From Filibacter tadaridae (GTDB taxonomy: Bacteria > Bacillota > Bacilli > Bacillales_A > Planococcaceae): a stretch of 54,519 nt of DNA. The translations under genes and the position numbers were made by a program. The DNA is taken from contig NZ_UXAV01000014.1 of NCBI RefSeq assembly GCF_900609045.1, positions 1 to 54,519 of the forward strand, in the 5' to 3' direction. The notes beneath the pieces are model-generated. The model was not told where the DNA came from. It did no database searches and worked only from the letters and a program-made list of their open reading frames with translations. This document shows, in pieces, positions 10,263 to 19,137 of this stretch. Each line of letters opens with the position of its first letter. Position 1 is the first letter of the stretch.

Positions 10263-12272
10263 TTAACCTTTTCGTTCTTCATCAATCGGTTTGAGCGGTT
10301 GTTCAGGATTCATGTCTTTTGGCAAATCGCCAATTGAGGGATCCGTTGGCGCCCCGGTCACATCAGGATTAGCTGCATCTTCACTTTCTGTAGCATCATT
10401 CTTATTGAGAGATATGCCGTTATCTTTATTTTCATAAGGACGATCTGGCAATGTACCATGATCTTTCAAGTGATTGATTTGCTCGGCGTCGAGTGTCTCG
10501 ACTTCCAGAAGTGTCGTTGCGATTAAATCGAGTAGTTCCCGTTTTTCCGTAAGAATTTGTTTTGTGCGAGCGTATTGTTCTTTGATAATACGTTGCATCT
10601 CCTGATCGATTTCATAAGCAATCGATTCAGAGTAATTTTGTTCAGAGTTGAAGTCCCTACCAAGGAATACATTGCCGCCTTGTGCTTGACCGAACTGCAT
10701 CGGTCCAAGCTTGTCACTCATTCCGTATTCCGTCACCATGGAACGCGCAATTCCTGTCGCACGTTGGAAGTCATTATGTGCGCCAGTGGAAACTTCGCCA
10801 AGAACAACTTCTTCTGAAACACGACCGCCGAGAAGTCCGGCAATCTTATCAAGAAGTTCCGGTTTCGTCATGAAGTAACGATCCTCTTTCGGTAGCATAA
10901 CGGCATACCCACCCGCTTGACCTCGTGGAACAATGGTTACTTTATGAACGATTTCAGCATCATCCAGCATAAGTCCGACAACAACGTGTCCTGCTTCGTG
11001 GAATGCTACGATATTTCGTTCTTTTTCTGATATAACACGACTCGTCTTCGCTGGACCTGCAATAACGCGGTCTGTCGCTTCATCGATATCAGCCATATCA
11101 ATTTTCAGCTTATTGCGTCTAGCGGCGACTAGTGCCGCTTCGTTCAATAGGTTTTCGAGGTCAGCGCCTGAGAATCCAGGGGTACGCTGTGCCAACGCCT
11201 TCAAGTTGACTGTATCGTCAAGTGGCTTATTGCGCGCATGTACTTCAAGAACTGCTTCTCTTCCCTTAACGTCCGGACGACCAACAGTGATTTGACGGTC
11301 AAAACGTCCGGGACGGAGAAGTGCGGGATCTAGAATATCAGGGCGGTTTGTTGCCGCAATGATGATAACTCCTTCGTTTTCACCAAAGCCATCCATTTCA
11401 ACTAGGAGTTGGTTCAACGTTTGTTCACGTTCATCATGTCCGCCGCCGAGGCCTGCGCCACGTTGACGACCAACCGCATCGATTTCATCAATAAAGATTA
11501 TACAAGGTGCATTTTTTTTCGCATTTTCGAATAGGTCACGCACACGAGAAGCACCGACACCGACGAACATTTCCACAAAATCAGAACCTGAAATTGAGAA
11601 GAATGGAACGCCTGCTTCACCAGCAACTGCACGAGCAAGCAACGTTTTACCTGTACCCGAAGGACCTACTAATAGAATCCCTTTAGGAATACGAGCACCG
11701 ACTTCTGCAAACTTACGGGAATCTTTCAAGAAGTCAACAACTTCTACCAGTTCCGCTTTTTCTTCATCCGCTCCTGCAACATCCGTGAAGCGTACTTTCT
11801 TACGATCATCTGTATGAAGCTTCGCTTTACTCTTACCGAAGTTCATCATGCGACCGCCACCGCCGCCTCCACCTTGCGCCTGATTCAACAGGAAGAAGAA
11901 TAGGATAAAGATGATGATAAATGGCAATAACCCCGTAAAGAAAGCAACCCAAGCACTTGTTTCAGGCGCTTTAAGGAAATCCACTTTTGTCATTTTACGA
12001 ACATCATTCAGTAGCTCTTTATCATCTTGTGGAGCATTCGTTATGAACTGCTCCCCATCTTTGTACCCTTTCATTTTACCTGTCACTTCATAAACAAGCT
12101 GATCTGGTTGGAATGTTACATTTTCTACTTTCCCATCATTCAGCGCAACGATAAACTCACTGTAGGTAATCGGTTTCGTCTTTGGGTTTGTCTTGTTCAG
12201 TGAACTGAATATCCCCATAATCGCGAGAAAAACCAATCCATATAATAGAAAGTATCGAAATATTCGATTCAT
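10263..12272 (-). CDS. ftsH: ATP-dependent zinc metalloprotease FtsH
   Basis: Membrane-bound AAA+ protease for membrane-protein quality control and sporulation-related regulation. Two transmembrane segments (about 5-24 and 110-130) bracket an extracellular domain, then comes a glycine run (134-140). Walker A is GPSGTGKT (203-210), Walker B is [12 protein letters not shown], and the zinc site is HEAGH (about 427). The usual second Pro of Walker A is Ser here. The ATG at 12272 (669 aa) has GAGGAGG 6 bp upstream; the longer frame does not. Confidence 0.97.
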   Translation of the reverse strand: MNRIFRYFLLYGLVFLAIMGIFSSLNKTNPKTKPITYSEFIVALNDGKVENVTFQPDQLVYEVTGKMKGYKDGEQFITNAPQDDKELLNDVRKMTKVDFLKAPETSAWVAFFTGLLPFIIIFILFFFLLNQAQGGGGGGGRMMNFGKSKAKLHTDDRKKVRFTDVAGADEEKAELVEVVDFLKDSRKFAEVGARIPKGILLVGPSGTGKTLLARAVAGEAGVPFFSISGSDFVEMFVGVGASRVRDLFENAKKNAPCIIFIDEIDAVGRQRGAGLGGGHDEREQTLNQLLVEMDGFGENEGVIIIAATNRPDILDPALLRPGRFDRQITVGRPDVKGREAVLEVHARNKPLDDTVNLKALAQRTPGFSGADLENLLNEAALVAARRNKLKIDMADIDEATDRVIAGPAKTSRVISEKERNIVAFHEAGHVVVGLMLDDAEIVHKVTIVPRGQAGGYAVMLPKEDRYFMTKPELLDKIAGLLGGRVSEEVVLGEVSTGAHNDFQRATGIARSMVTEYGMSDKLGPMQFGQAQGGNVFLGRDFNSEQNYSESIAYEIDQEMQRIIKEQYARTKQILTEKRELLDLIATTLLEVETLDAEQINHLKDHGTLPDRPYENKDNGISLNKNDATESEDAANPDVTGAPTDPSIGDLPKDMNPEQPLKPIDEERKG

Positions 12273-12311
12273 CCTAAACCTCCTCATTTCATTAAACAAA
12301 AACTAGTGTAA

Positions 12312-12341
12312 ATCTTATCATAGGAAAGCGTTCATCTACAA
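12312..12341 (-). promoter_or_regulatory. Probable ftsH promoter
   Basis: On the minus strand TTGTAG (12336-12341), an 18-bp spacer, and TAAGAT (12312-12317). It lies between the hpt terminator and ftsH, suggesting ftsH is at least partly transcribed on its own. Confidence 0.5.
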
Positions 12342-12353
12342 AGGAAATGCCTT

Positions 12354-12390
12354 AAAAGAAAACCCTTTCCAACTCCTTGCGAAAGGGGTT
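12354..12390 (-). terminator. hpt terminator
   Basis: On the minus strand AACCCCTTTC pairs with GAAAGGGTT (one bulge), followed by a TTTTCTTTT tract. Located 13 bp past the hpt stop. The bulge makes it weaker than others in this window. Confidence 0.6.
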
Positions 12391-12402
12391 ATCGGGAGGC
12401 TA

Positions 12403-12945
12403 TTAAAAAGAGTAAATTTCCTTTTTCAAAACCCCGATGTAGGGTAGGTTTCGATATTTTTCTGCATAATCCAGACCATATCCAACAACAAATGCATCCG
12501 GTACGATAAATCCAACATAATCAGCCTTCAAATCTACTTTCCGGCCCGTCGGCTTATCAAGAAGCGTTACAATTTTAATGGAGTTTGCTTTTCGGTACTT
12601 CATAAGATCGACGAGGTAACTAAGTGTTTTCCCGCTATCGATAATGTCTTCAATGATGAGTACGTCGCGCCCCTCAACACTTGTATTCAAATCTTTGATG
12701 ATTTTCACTTCACCCGATGAAACTGTTGCATTTCCATAACTTGAAACATCCATGAAGTCGAGTTCGATGTAAGCATCGATTCGCTTGATAAGATCACTCA
12801 TAAAAGGTAGAGCGCCTTTTAGTACGCCAATTGCAAGAGGAAACTTATCTTGATATTCATTCGTTAACATTGCACCTAGTTTCTCGACTTTTTCTTGAAT
12901 CTCTTTTTCTGTTATCAACACTTCTTGAATATCCTTCTCTAACAC
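12403..12945 (-). CDS. hpt: Hypoxanthine phosphoribosyltransferase
   Basis: Purine salvage: converts hypoxanthine (and guanine) with PRPP to IMP or GMP. The PRPP-binding motif [14 protein letters not shown] is at residues 95-108; KPTGRK and the C-terminal [20 protein letters not shown] segment are diagnostic. The start is a GTG at 12945 (180 aa), with AGAGGAGGAG 5 bp upstream. It follows tilS with a 33-bp gap in the conserved tilS-hpt-ftsH order. Confidence 0.96.
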   Translation of the reverse strand: MLEKDIQEVLITEKEIQEKVEKLGAMLTNEYQDKFPLAIGVLKGALPFMSDLIKRIDAYIELDFMDVSSYGNATVSSGEVKIIKDLNTSVEGRDVLIIEDIIDSGKTLSYLVDLMKYRKANSIKIVTLLDKPTGRKVDLKADYVGFIVPDAFVVGYGLDYAEKYRNLPYIGVLKKEIYSF

Positions 12946-12978
12946 CGAGACTCCTCCTCTTTCTCTCAATTCCATTCA

Positions 12979-14382
12979 TTATAACTTTTTCAATCTAAAT
13001 ATGTACTTATTGCGACTTGCCTTTATCTTTGAAAATGCTACCCCATAACGCACTCCTGGAACCGCACAAATTTCGCCTTGTGCTGTTGTAATAATCGGCC
13101 AGCAGTCGCGTTGGGACATAGCCACCTTCTCATCGATAAACAACCTCGATAAACGCTTTGAATGCTTCATACCCGGTAATAGGATTCGGTCACCATCCGT
13201 ACGACTTTTAATCGTCAACGGAAATGCGGAGTCCGGCAAATCGAAATACATAATTTCATCAGTATCCGCGAATGCTTCTGCAGGCAGTTCGTCTAGTTTG
13301 TTCCAATACATTTGGACTTCGCGTCCCCACTTCGTCCAACTACCTTCGGGGAATACTTTTTCTGTACCCTGTTCAAAAGGTTTTGTTGCACGGCTAAACG
13401 TTAACTTATCGTACTCTCTGATGAATTGACCCCCTCGCGGAAGGTCAATCGACACATTCCCCTTTTGCTCGGAAATGTGATGAAACAGCTGGCTAATGAG
13501 CTCATTTGTGTATTCAACGGGTATACTTTCCCCATCGTAAAGATAATTCAATAGTAGTGTAATCATCCTTTTTTGTAAAGCCGGATGCATGTCAGTAAAT
13601 GCTTTCCTATCGACGGAAGGGAGACCCTCTGCCGTAAATGCGACGATTCTATCAAAGTTTACCGTTGTCAACTTGTCAAGTAGATCATCATCTTCTTGAA
13701 TTCTACCTGCCACCTCCACCGCGTTTTTAGCGGCTAGATGATTTTCGGTTAAGATGAATGGCATGACATGATGACGTAAACGATTCCGCATATACTTCTC
13801 ACTCTGATTACTTGGATCTTCACGGAACTGCAAGTCATTCTCTTTTACGTATGAATAGAGATCAGCTTTCATGGCGGGTAGAAACGGACGAATCAATTTA
13901 CCCCCATCCATATTGCGCTTGACCGGCATCCCTGACGGCCGTGTACCTTTTGTAAGTTGCATCATCATTGTTTCGAGCTGATCTTCCGCATGATGTGCCG
14001 TTGCTAGAACATGATATCCATACCTGTTCATTATTGTTGAAAAGTACGCATATCTTTCCTCGCGACAGACTGCTTGTATATTTCCACCTTCTTCTGCTAC
14101 GATAGCCGGTACTGGAACACTCCCACCGAAAAACGGAATACCTAGCGTCTCACACAATTGTTCGACCAGATCACCATCAATCGCAGACTCTTCTCCACGC
14201 AACATATGGTCGACGTGGACGGCAGCTAGTTCAATCTTCATCCGCTCGCGCTCAGAAGCCATAAAATGCAATAACGCTATTGAATCGACTCCACCTGAAC
14301 AGGCAATAAGCAATCGATCTCCCGGTGCAACAAGTGACCATTTCGTTGAAAACTGTAAAACATCCTGCACTAACCTATCCAT
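12979..14382 (-). CDS. tilS: tRNA(Ile)-lysidine synthase
   Basis: Modifies the wobble cytidine of tRNA-Ile(CAT) to lysidine so it reads AUA; an essential step. The PP-loop SGGVDS is at residues 29-34, with HVDHMLRG and AHHAEDQLET following, and TilS-type C-terminal domains (GDRILLPGMKHSKRLSRLFID). AGAAGGAAGG supports the ATG. The B. subtilis genes yabS and yabT that separate spoIIE from tilS are absent here. Confidence 0.96.
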   Translation of the reverse strand: MDRLVQDVLQFSTKWSLVAPGDRLLIACSGGVDSIALLHFMASERERMKIELAAVHVDHMLRGEESAIDGDLVEQLCETLGIPFFGGSVPVPAIVAEEGGNIQAVCREERYAYFSTIMNRYGYHVLATAHHAEDQLETMMMQLTKGTRPSGMPVKRNMDGGKLIRPFLPAMKADLYSYVKENDLQFREDPSNQSEKYMRNRLRHHVMPFILTENHLAAKNAVEVAGRIQEDDDLLDKLTTVNFDRIVAFTAEGLPSVDRKAFTDMHPALQKRMITLLLNYLYDGESIPVEYTNELISQLFHHISEQKGNVSIDLPRGGQFIREYDKLTFSRATKPFEQGTEKVFPEGSWTKWGREVQMYWNKLDELPAEAFADTDEIMYFDLPDSAFPLTIKSRTDGDRILLPGMKHSKRLSRLFIDEKVAMSQRDCWPIITTAQGEICAVPGVRYGVAFSKIKASRNKYIFRLKKL

Positions 14383-14419
14383 TGTTGCACCTTCCTTCTA
14401 CATGAACATTTGATTGTAA

Positions 14420-16837
14420 TCATCCCAAAACATTTTCCCGAGAAGTAATCTGTGAATAAGGTGTGAAACTCGACCACTTAGAAAGAACATGATCGACTTT
14501 CATAACAAGTACAGTCCTGTCATCCGCTGCGACACCGAATCGTCGTTCCATCTCAGTCATAATCCGATCAGCAATCTTATCACAATCAAAATTACCGAAC
14601 TTTTCAAGTGTACCGTACAGTGCTTTCTCTTGCTTTTCAAGCGAAACATCCCCATTAAATATACCATCTGTCATCATGACAATGATGTCCCCCGATTTCA
14701 ACTCTTCATTTTTAGACTCTACGGAAAATGAAGGCAGAAAACCAACAGGAACCGATTTACTGTCCAATCGCAAGAAGTCATCTCCGCGCTTGATATACGT
14801 ACTCATAGAGCCAGCCTTCCACGACCATAGCCGACCGTCCTGTAAATCGATTAGCGCTAAATCGAGCGTTGCATACATATCATCCAATCCATTTAACGAC
14901 ATCATGTAGTGAAGGGTATGCATCGCAGTCTCCGGGTCCATCTTTCTGTCGAGACATTCCCGCATAAGGCGAATAACTTTTCGACTTTCATGATATGCAT
15001 TAATATCTTGACCCATTCCGTCTGAAAGTAAAACGGCTGTCAACCCATCGTGAATCGGAAAAACCTCATAGGCATCCCCCGCATGGAACGATTCCCCACC
15101 CGCTGTTGCAACGATGCCGTAATCCAATGAGAAACGTACCGCAGAACAGAGTGTCAGTTGAATATGCGGAAATGGATCTTGTTTGACGGATGACTTATCG
15201 ACTTGGAATGGTTCATCGTACATTTCTTCTAAAACAGGTAAAATAAGTCGCTCAGCAACCGTTGTGTCTGTTTCAAAATCGGATCTTCTTTCGGGAATGC
15301 AACACACAATACGACGTGCACCCCTTTCTCCTGAGAGGACATCTATTTGAAAGTATTCAATTTCTTTCTCTTGCAGACGTTTTGCCAGCTCTTCTTCCGC
15401 GGGCTTGTATACAGTCAAATCTTCCTTTATTTCATTCATGATTTTATCTAGATGTGTACTCATGTCCCGTAATTGTAACGCTAGCATTTTTCGACCGTGT
15501 TGCAACTGTCCAGTCAACAATCGATTCGTCGCCTGTTCTTCAAGTTCAGTAATAAGTCCTGTGAACCGGATACATTTATATTTGATTTTTTCTTCAACAC
15601 GATGCCTCGACGCCTTTTTCGTCATCGTATAGGACGCCTCCCACTCCTGAAGAAGCCCCCCCATATCATCATCCGTGCTTTCCCAACACTTCGAGTAGCG
15701 AAAGCATGACTGGCAAACCGTTGGGACAACCTGAAGTAACGGGGCATCTACATCTTCTTTGAATGACGATTTACCGCTAACAAGTTTAGACATAAATTGA
15801 GAGAACTGTTGGAAATCCGATAGTTGTTCGTCAAGTCGATCCGCAAGCCACTTCTGGCGCCCCTCCGAAACTTCCTGGTTCTCCGGAAAGAATATACGTT
15901 GGATCGGTTCAATCCTTTTCCGAGGGAGCAATAAAAATAAGACAGTCGCGACACCCAATGTCGTAAAATGCGATGTATCCAGTGGCAATGTCAAATCGTA
16001 AAGAAGGAAAAATGCTGATACAGCCAGTCCTCCAGTAGCAATACCGACTTTTCCGAAGCGTCGAAGCGCACCTGCAAAAAATCCAGTCATTCCATAAACC
16101 GCCATCATTCCAGTGAATGATAGTTCTGCGATTCCAATAATAGCTGCGATAATCATCGCAACGGTTGTAGAAAAAGGAAGACCTCCAGCTAAAGCAGCTA
16201 CCAGAATAGTAAGGTGGATAAGTGTACCAGCAACCGAAACATGCCCAATCATTATTCCACTCATTCCAGTCGTAGCCATTGCACCAACAATACATGCAGC
16301 ACCCAGCCGTTCAGGCGTCCATGTTCCAAAGAAAATCCGGTCCAACGCTGGAAATGCAACAAAAAGGAAGAAGGTCATGAACAAAGCGAGGGCAGCTTCG
16401 AACCCAATGTATAATTGCACATTCACAGGAGGTTGTCCGGCAAACATGATAAACTGCCACACGACTTGAACCACAATAATACAACCTGCTACCGTAAGCG
16501 GAATTGACTTCCGCGTAAACGGATACTTAATAACTGCATTGAATATACCAATCATCAATAGATGAATTACAGCTTGTCCTAAGCCAAGAAATGCACTACC
16601 TATCATCCCTCCGATAAACACCCACATCTGTTGTTTACGAAAGCGGGCACGCGCCAATGCCCATACCGGTAGAAAAAATGGCACTGCGGCATCAAATAAA
16701 ACTGCTTGAGATAAGAAAAAGGATCCGAATAAAAATAAAACTGAAACGAGAATTTCCACTTTCCGCCTTGCAACCACCTCCATATACATACGAATCGGTT
16801 GAAAGATCGGACGTTCCACGTTGCCTATCAATTTCAT
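14420..16837 (-). CDS. spoIIE: Stage II sporulation protein E (SpoIIE phosphatase)
   Basis: Membrane-bound PP2C phosphatase that dephosphorylates SpoIIAA, releasing sigma-F in the forespore, and helps place the polar septum. The N-terminal third (about 30-310) is a set of roughly ten hydrophobic segments. A cysteine-containing central region (CQSCFRYSKCW) follows. The C-terminal PP2C domain (about 590-800) has LLSDGMGQ and MMTDGIFNG with the metal-binding aspartates. Length 805 aa is close to the family's. GGGGGAATGGGAA supports the ATG. Its presence is strong evidence for an endospore former. Confidence 0.97.
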   Translation of the reverse strand: MKLIGNVERPIFQPIRMYMEVVARRKVEILVSVLFLFGSFFLSQAVLFDAAVPFFLPVWALARARFRKQQMWVFIGGMIGSAFLGLGQAVIHLLMIGIFNAVIKYPFTRKSIPLTVAGCIIVVQVVWQFIMFAGQPPVNVQLYIGFEAALALFMTFFLFVAFPALDRIFFGTWTPERLGAACIVGAMATTGMSGIMIGHVSVAGTLIHLTILVAALAGGLPFSTTVAMIIAAIIGIAELSFTGMMAVYGMTGFFAGALRRFGKVGIATGGLAVSAFFLLYDLTLPLDTSHFTTLGVATVLFLLLPRKRIEPIQRIFFPENQEVSEGRQKWLADRLDEQLSDFQQFSQFMSKLVSGKSSFKEDVDAPLLQVVPTVCQSCFRYSKCWESTDDDMGGLLQEWEASYTMTKKASRHRVEEKIKYKCIRFTGLITELEEQATNRLLTGQLQHGRKMLALQLRDMSTHLDKIMNEIKEDLTVYKPAEEELAKRLQEKEIEYFQIDVLSGERGARRIVCCIPERRSDFETDTTVAERLILPVLEEMYDEPFQVDKSSVKQDPFPHIQLTLCSAVRFSLDYGIVATAGGESFHAGDAYEVFPIHDGLTAVLLSDGMGQDINAYHESRKVIRLMRECLDRKMDPETAMHTLHYMMSLNGLDDMYATLDLALIDLQDGRLWSWKAGSMSTYIKRGDDFLRLDSKSVPVGFLPSFSVESKNEELKSGDIIVMMTDGIFNGDVSLEKQEKALYGTLEKFGNFDCDKIADRIMTEMERRFGVAADDRTVLVMKVDHVLSKWSSFTPYSQITSRENVLG

Positions 16838-16868
16838 TTCCCATTCCCCCTATGTTTGCTTTGTATTG

Positions 16869-16934
16869 AGTATACATAGGAGATCACCAAGAAATTGTCT
16901 GTTCATGGCGGTGAACAAACAAAATTTTTCGACT
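16869..16934 (-). promoter_or_regulatory. spoIIE promoter with Spo0A-like box
   Basis: On the minus strand CAGACA (16896-16901) and TATACT (16869-16874) are 21 bp apart. This is the unusual wide spacing known for Spo0A-activated sigma-A promoters such as B. subtilis spoIIE. Upstream, AGTCGAA (16928-16934) matches the Spo0A box TGTCGAA in six of seven bases. A GTTCA/TGAAC inverted repeat (16901-16916) abuts the -35 element. Confidence 0.65.
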
Positions 16935-16969
16935 CTTTCCGTACTGTTTTTCTTTTTTTCAACGATGTA

Positions 16970-16998
16970 TTGACTTGTTCCCCTTTCAGATGTATTAT
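16970..16998 (+). promoter_or_regulatory. tRNA-Met promoter (sigma-A)
   Basis: TTGACT (16970-16975), a 17-bp spacer and TATTAT (16993-16998) on the plus strand, about 50 bp before the tRNA. It diverges from the spoIIE promoter. Confidence 0.8.
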
Positions 16999-17049
16999 GG
17001 AAATTGTTGTTCCGAAAGACGGTGAAAACCGCTTCCAAAGAACAATTAC

Positions 17050-17123
17050 GGCGGCGTAGCTCAGCTGGCTAGAGCGTACGGTTCATACCCGTGAGGTCGG
17101 GGGTTCGATCCCCTCTGCCGCCA
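17050..17123 (+). tRNA. tRNA-Met (anticodon CAT)
   Basis: Cloverleaf by eye: acceptor GGCGGCG pairs with TGCCGCC, the D arm contains AGCTCAGCTGG, the anticodon loop TTCATAC gives CAT at 17084-17086, and the T arm is CGGGGGTTCGATCCCC. Base 1-72 is a G-C pair, so this is not the initiator; elongator Met is most likely, with tRNA-Ile2 as the alternative. No 3' CCA is encoded (the discriminator A is followed by TTA), so CCA must be added enzymatically. It is a plus-strand gene among minus-strand neighbours. Confidence 0.95.
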
Positions 17124-17133
17124 TTAACGAAAA

Positions 17134-17169
17134 GCGAAAACGGCCGCTTAGACTCGACAGGCATAAGAC
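17134..17169 (+). repeat. Dispersed intergenic repeat, copy 1
   Basis: GCGAAA.CGGCCGCTTAGAC followed by the core TCGACAGGCATAAGAC. It shares the core GACAGGCATAAG with copies at 36434, 36961 and 50998, and a GACAAGCATAAG variant at 39310. This copy has only the left part of the element and lies just after the tRNA. Confidence 0.75.
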
Positions 17170-17177
17170 AAACCCAA

Positions 17178-17203
17178 AAACGATTTCCCCCGCGGAAATC
17201 GTT
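17178..17203 (+). terminator. tRNA-Met terminator
   Basis: A perfect 10-bp stem (17178-17187 with 17194-17203), a 6-base loop and a T run ending near 17207. Located 54 bp after the tRNA. Confidence 0.88.
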
Positions 17204-17233
17204 TTTTCATTCACCTAAAGAGAAACGTCGAAA

Positions 17234-17267
17234 AAAGACGAGCAAAGGATTCCCTTTGCCCGTCTTT
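17234..17267. terminator. Bidirectional terminator between tRNA and yabR
   Basis: Long stem (AAAGACG.GCAAAGG with CCTTTGC.CGTCTTT) with T runs on both sides: TTTTT after it on the plus strand and TTTTTT on the minus strand. It can end both the tRNA and yabR transcripts. Confidence 0.8.
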
Positions 17268-17313
17268 TTATAATTCCAACAAACATTTTTCATGAATTGA
17301 AACAGCCAGCAAG

Positions 17314-17739
17314 TTACCCTCTTCTTGCCCCACGGCCACCGCGTTTCGATTCTGTTGCTCTTTTCAAAGTTGTGAGACGTTCCTCACTATCTTTCATGAA
17401 CTTCGCCATTTTTGTTTCAAAGTTCTCTGGACGATCGTTCACAGGACGACTACCCGGACGCGGACGTTGAGGGCGTTGTGGACGTTCTGGACGTTGCTCA
17501 GACTCAGGCTTCGCTTTTCTGATCGATAAACCGATTTTCCCGTCTGCTCCAACGTTCATGACTTTCACTTCAACCATGTCGCCTACCTTAAAATGATCAT
17601 TGATGTCTTTGACATAATTGTCCGCTACTTCACTTATATGGACCAGACCCGTCGAACCGTTTGGTAGCTCGACAAACGCCCCGAAGTTTGTGATCCCTGT
17701 AACTTTACCTTGTAACTTGCTGCCTACTTCAATTGACAT
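17314..17739 (-). CDS. yabR: S1-domain RNA-binding protein (YabR / general stress protein 13 type)
   Basis: 141 aa. An S1 OB-fold at the N terminus (about 5-75: KLQGKVTGITNFGAFVELPNG, GLVHISEVAD, KIGLSIRKAK) is followed by a basic, Pro/Arg-rich linker (about 78-105, RPQRPQRPRPGSRP) and a charged helix ending in RGGRGARRG. The architecture suggests RNA or ribosome binding; the exact role is not established from sequence. AAGGAGG precedes the ATG. It has its own promoter. Confidence 0.88.
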   Translation of the reverse strand: MSIEVGSKLQGKVTGITNFGAFVELPNGSTGLVHISEVADNYVKDINDHFKVGDMVEVKVMNVGADGKIGLSIRKAKPESEQRPERPQRPQRPRPGSRPVNDRPENFETKMAKFMKDSEERLTTLKRATESKRGGRGARRG

Positions 17740-17835
17740 AAAAAAAATGCTCCTCCTTAGAATTTAAGCGGGCTCCGCGCTGGAAGCCTTGCAACCATAT
17801 TCCCGAGTCCTGTAATATACAAGATTCTTACTTCT

Positions 17836-17863
17836 ATTATAGCCAACAAAAAAAGAGTGTCAA
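17836..17863 (-). promoter_or_regulatory. yabR promoter (sigma-A)
   Basis: On the minus strand TTGACA (17858-17863), a 16-bp spacer and TATAAT (17836-17841), both hexamers perfect. The -35 hexamer lies inside the divIC terminator hairpin. Confidence 0.85.
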
Positions 17864-17878
17864 TAAGACTACTCTTTT
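17847..17878 (-). terminator. divIC terminator
   Basis: On the minus strand AAAGAGTAGTC pairs with GACACTCTTT (one mismatch) around TTATT, followed by a T run. The hairpin starts inside the last codons of divIC (stop at 17869) and contains the -35 element of the yabR promoter. Confidence 0.75.
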
Positions 17879-18324
17879 TCGTCGTCTTTTTTGTCCGTTT
17901 TCTTTATATTATCCGGTACCGAAAAAATAATTTCATTTTCATCTGACAAAAAGTATTCCTTGCGTGCAAGCTTGGCAATATAGTCATCATCGTTCAATTT
18001 AATAAGTTGATTTTTCAACACAACCTGTTGTTTTTGTACTTCATCCAACTCGGCAATTAATTTTACTTTCTGTTGTTCTTTGTCCACCAACGCTTGTTTC
18101 TGTTTGATGAATGTGTGCGTAAGACCGCCCATTACAACAGCAACCAAAATACCAAACACTGCTAGTCTCCGGTATAGACGAGCCTTCCGTGCGTTTTTTC
18201 TACTTTCTTTCTTTTGAAGAGAGCGAACATACTCAGTTTGGATCGATGCCACTCTTGCGGACGATTTCCCTTGCTGCTTTTGTTCCACGTCTTGCACATC
18301 CTCTCTGCGTACAAACCAATTCAT
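17869..18324 (-). CDS. divIC: Septum formation initiator DivIC
   Basis: Small bitopic division protein acting with FtsL and DivIB at the septum. The 151-aa sequence shows a basic cytoplasmic N terminus (RKNARKARLYRR), one transmembrane segment (about 53-73), and an extracellular coiled coil (about 74-110) followed by the YIAKLARKEYFLSDENEIIF segment typical of the FtsB/DivIC family. It follows yabQ by 18 bp and ends with a lysine/aspartate-rich tail. Confidence 0.92.
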   Translation of the reverse strand: MNWFVRREDVQDVEQKQQGKSSARVASIQTEYVRSLQKKESRKNARKARLYRRLAVFGILVAVVMGGLTHTFIKQKQALVDKEQQKVKLIAELDEVQKQQVVLKNQLIKLNDDDYIAKLARKEYFLSDENEIIFSVPDNIKKTDKKDDEKE

Positions 18325-18342
18325 TAGTCAATAGATTATACA

Positions 18343-18810
18343 TCAATTCGGTCTTTTTTTAAAGACTTTTCTTGAATTGACACGGAATTTTCTAACAAAT
18401 GGACCAGAGAGGAATGCAATAACTTTTACAATAAACAGGATAATTTGTCGGATAATCGACAAAACAAAGCAAATTAAGAACCAGACTGGTTTCACAAAAA
18501 TCATCAGTAGTATTCGTCCCAGCAAACGAAAAGGCTTGTGAAAAAAACTCACATACAGCAACATCCCACTTATCTGCGCAAATGGATCATACATGCGCCA
18601 AGCACCATCACGGACAAGATAAAGGATATAAAATGTTCCACATCCAACAAGTATCCATCCGATTATCTCCAGCCAGATTGCACGTTTTTTTATTAATGAC
18701 TTATTTCCAGCATGGGTCGTTCCCGTACCAATCATATCCATGAACGCCCCTGCTACAATGCCTGTCCCAATCATCGCAAGTAGACTAAGGAATTGAAGAG
18801 AAAGACTCAT
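18343..18810 (-). CDS. yabQ: Spore cortex biosynthesis protein YabQ
   Basis: 155 aa with about four to five hydrophobic segments and a basic C terminus. The N-terminal FLSLLAMIGTGIVAGAFMDMI segment and the position after yabP identify the YabQ family, whose member in B. subtilis is needed for cortex formation in the mother-cell-derived outer membrane. The start overlaps the yabP stop by 4 bp, so the two are coupled and share the sigma-E promoter seen upstream of yabP. Confidence 0.9.
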   Translation of the reverse strand: MSLSLQFLSLLAMIGTGIVAGAFMDMIGTGTTHAGNKSLIKKRAIWLEIIGWILVGCGTFYILYLVRDGAWRMYDPFAQISGMLLYVSFFHKPFRLLGRILLMIFVKPVWFLICFVLSIIRQIILFIVKVIAFLSGPFVRKFRVNSRKVFKKRPN

Positions 18811-19103
18811 CCAAACAATTTATGGAGGAAATTTCGTGAGCCTGATTCTTCTTCATCATACTGGATGGTGCTGACTGTACCTTCCAATGTGAGAAGCCCT
18901 TTATCGACATCGAGATGAACGATGCGTAGTTCCTCTCCGCGTATTTGTAATACCCCTTGTGACGTTCGAACAAGGAACTCTTCCTGATCGAAACGGTCAA
19001 TCGATTTTACCGAAGTGATGTCCATTCTTTTTCTGTTGCGCATTGTGACAACATGATCCCCTGATGGGATTGCGTATGTCGGGCTGTCCGTCTGTAATTG
19101 CAT
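18807..19103 (-). CDS. yabP: Sporulation protein YabP
   Basis: 98 aa, soluble, of the YabP/YqfC family, which is mostly beta strands (RNRKRMDITSVKSIDRFDQEEFLV, GVLQIRGEEL, LDVDKGLLTLEG). I choose the ATG at 19103 because AAAGGGGGA lies about 8 bp upstream and the size then fits the family; the longer open frame would run back into rqcP. It is cotranscribed with yabQ from a sigma-E-type promoter, consistent with mother-cell expression. Confidence 0.92.
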   Translation of the reverse strand: MQLQTDSPTYAIPSGDHVVTMRNRKRMDITSVKSIDRFDQEEFLVRTSQGVLQIRGEELRIVHLDVDKGLLTLEGTVSTIQYDEEESGSRNFLHKLFG

Positions 19104-19137
19104 ATGAATATCCCCCTTTGCTTGTACGTTCATTGCC

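Noticed and set aside
16901..16916. LexA- or other named operator at GTTCA-n6-TGAAC
   Set aside because: The half-sites do not match the Bacillus LexA box (CGAACRNRYGTTYC) or another operator I know well enough to name.
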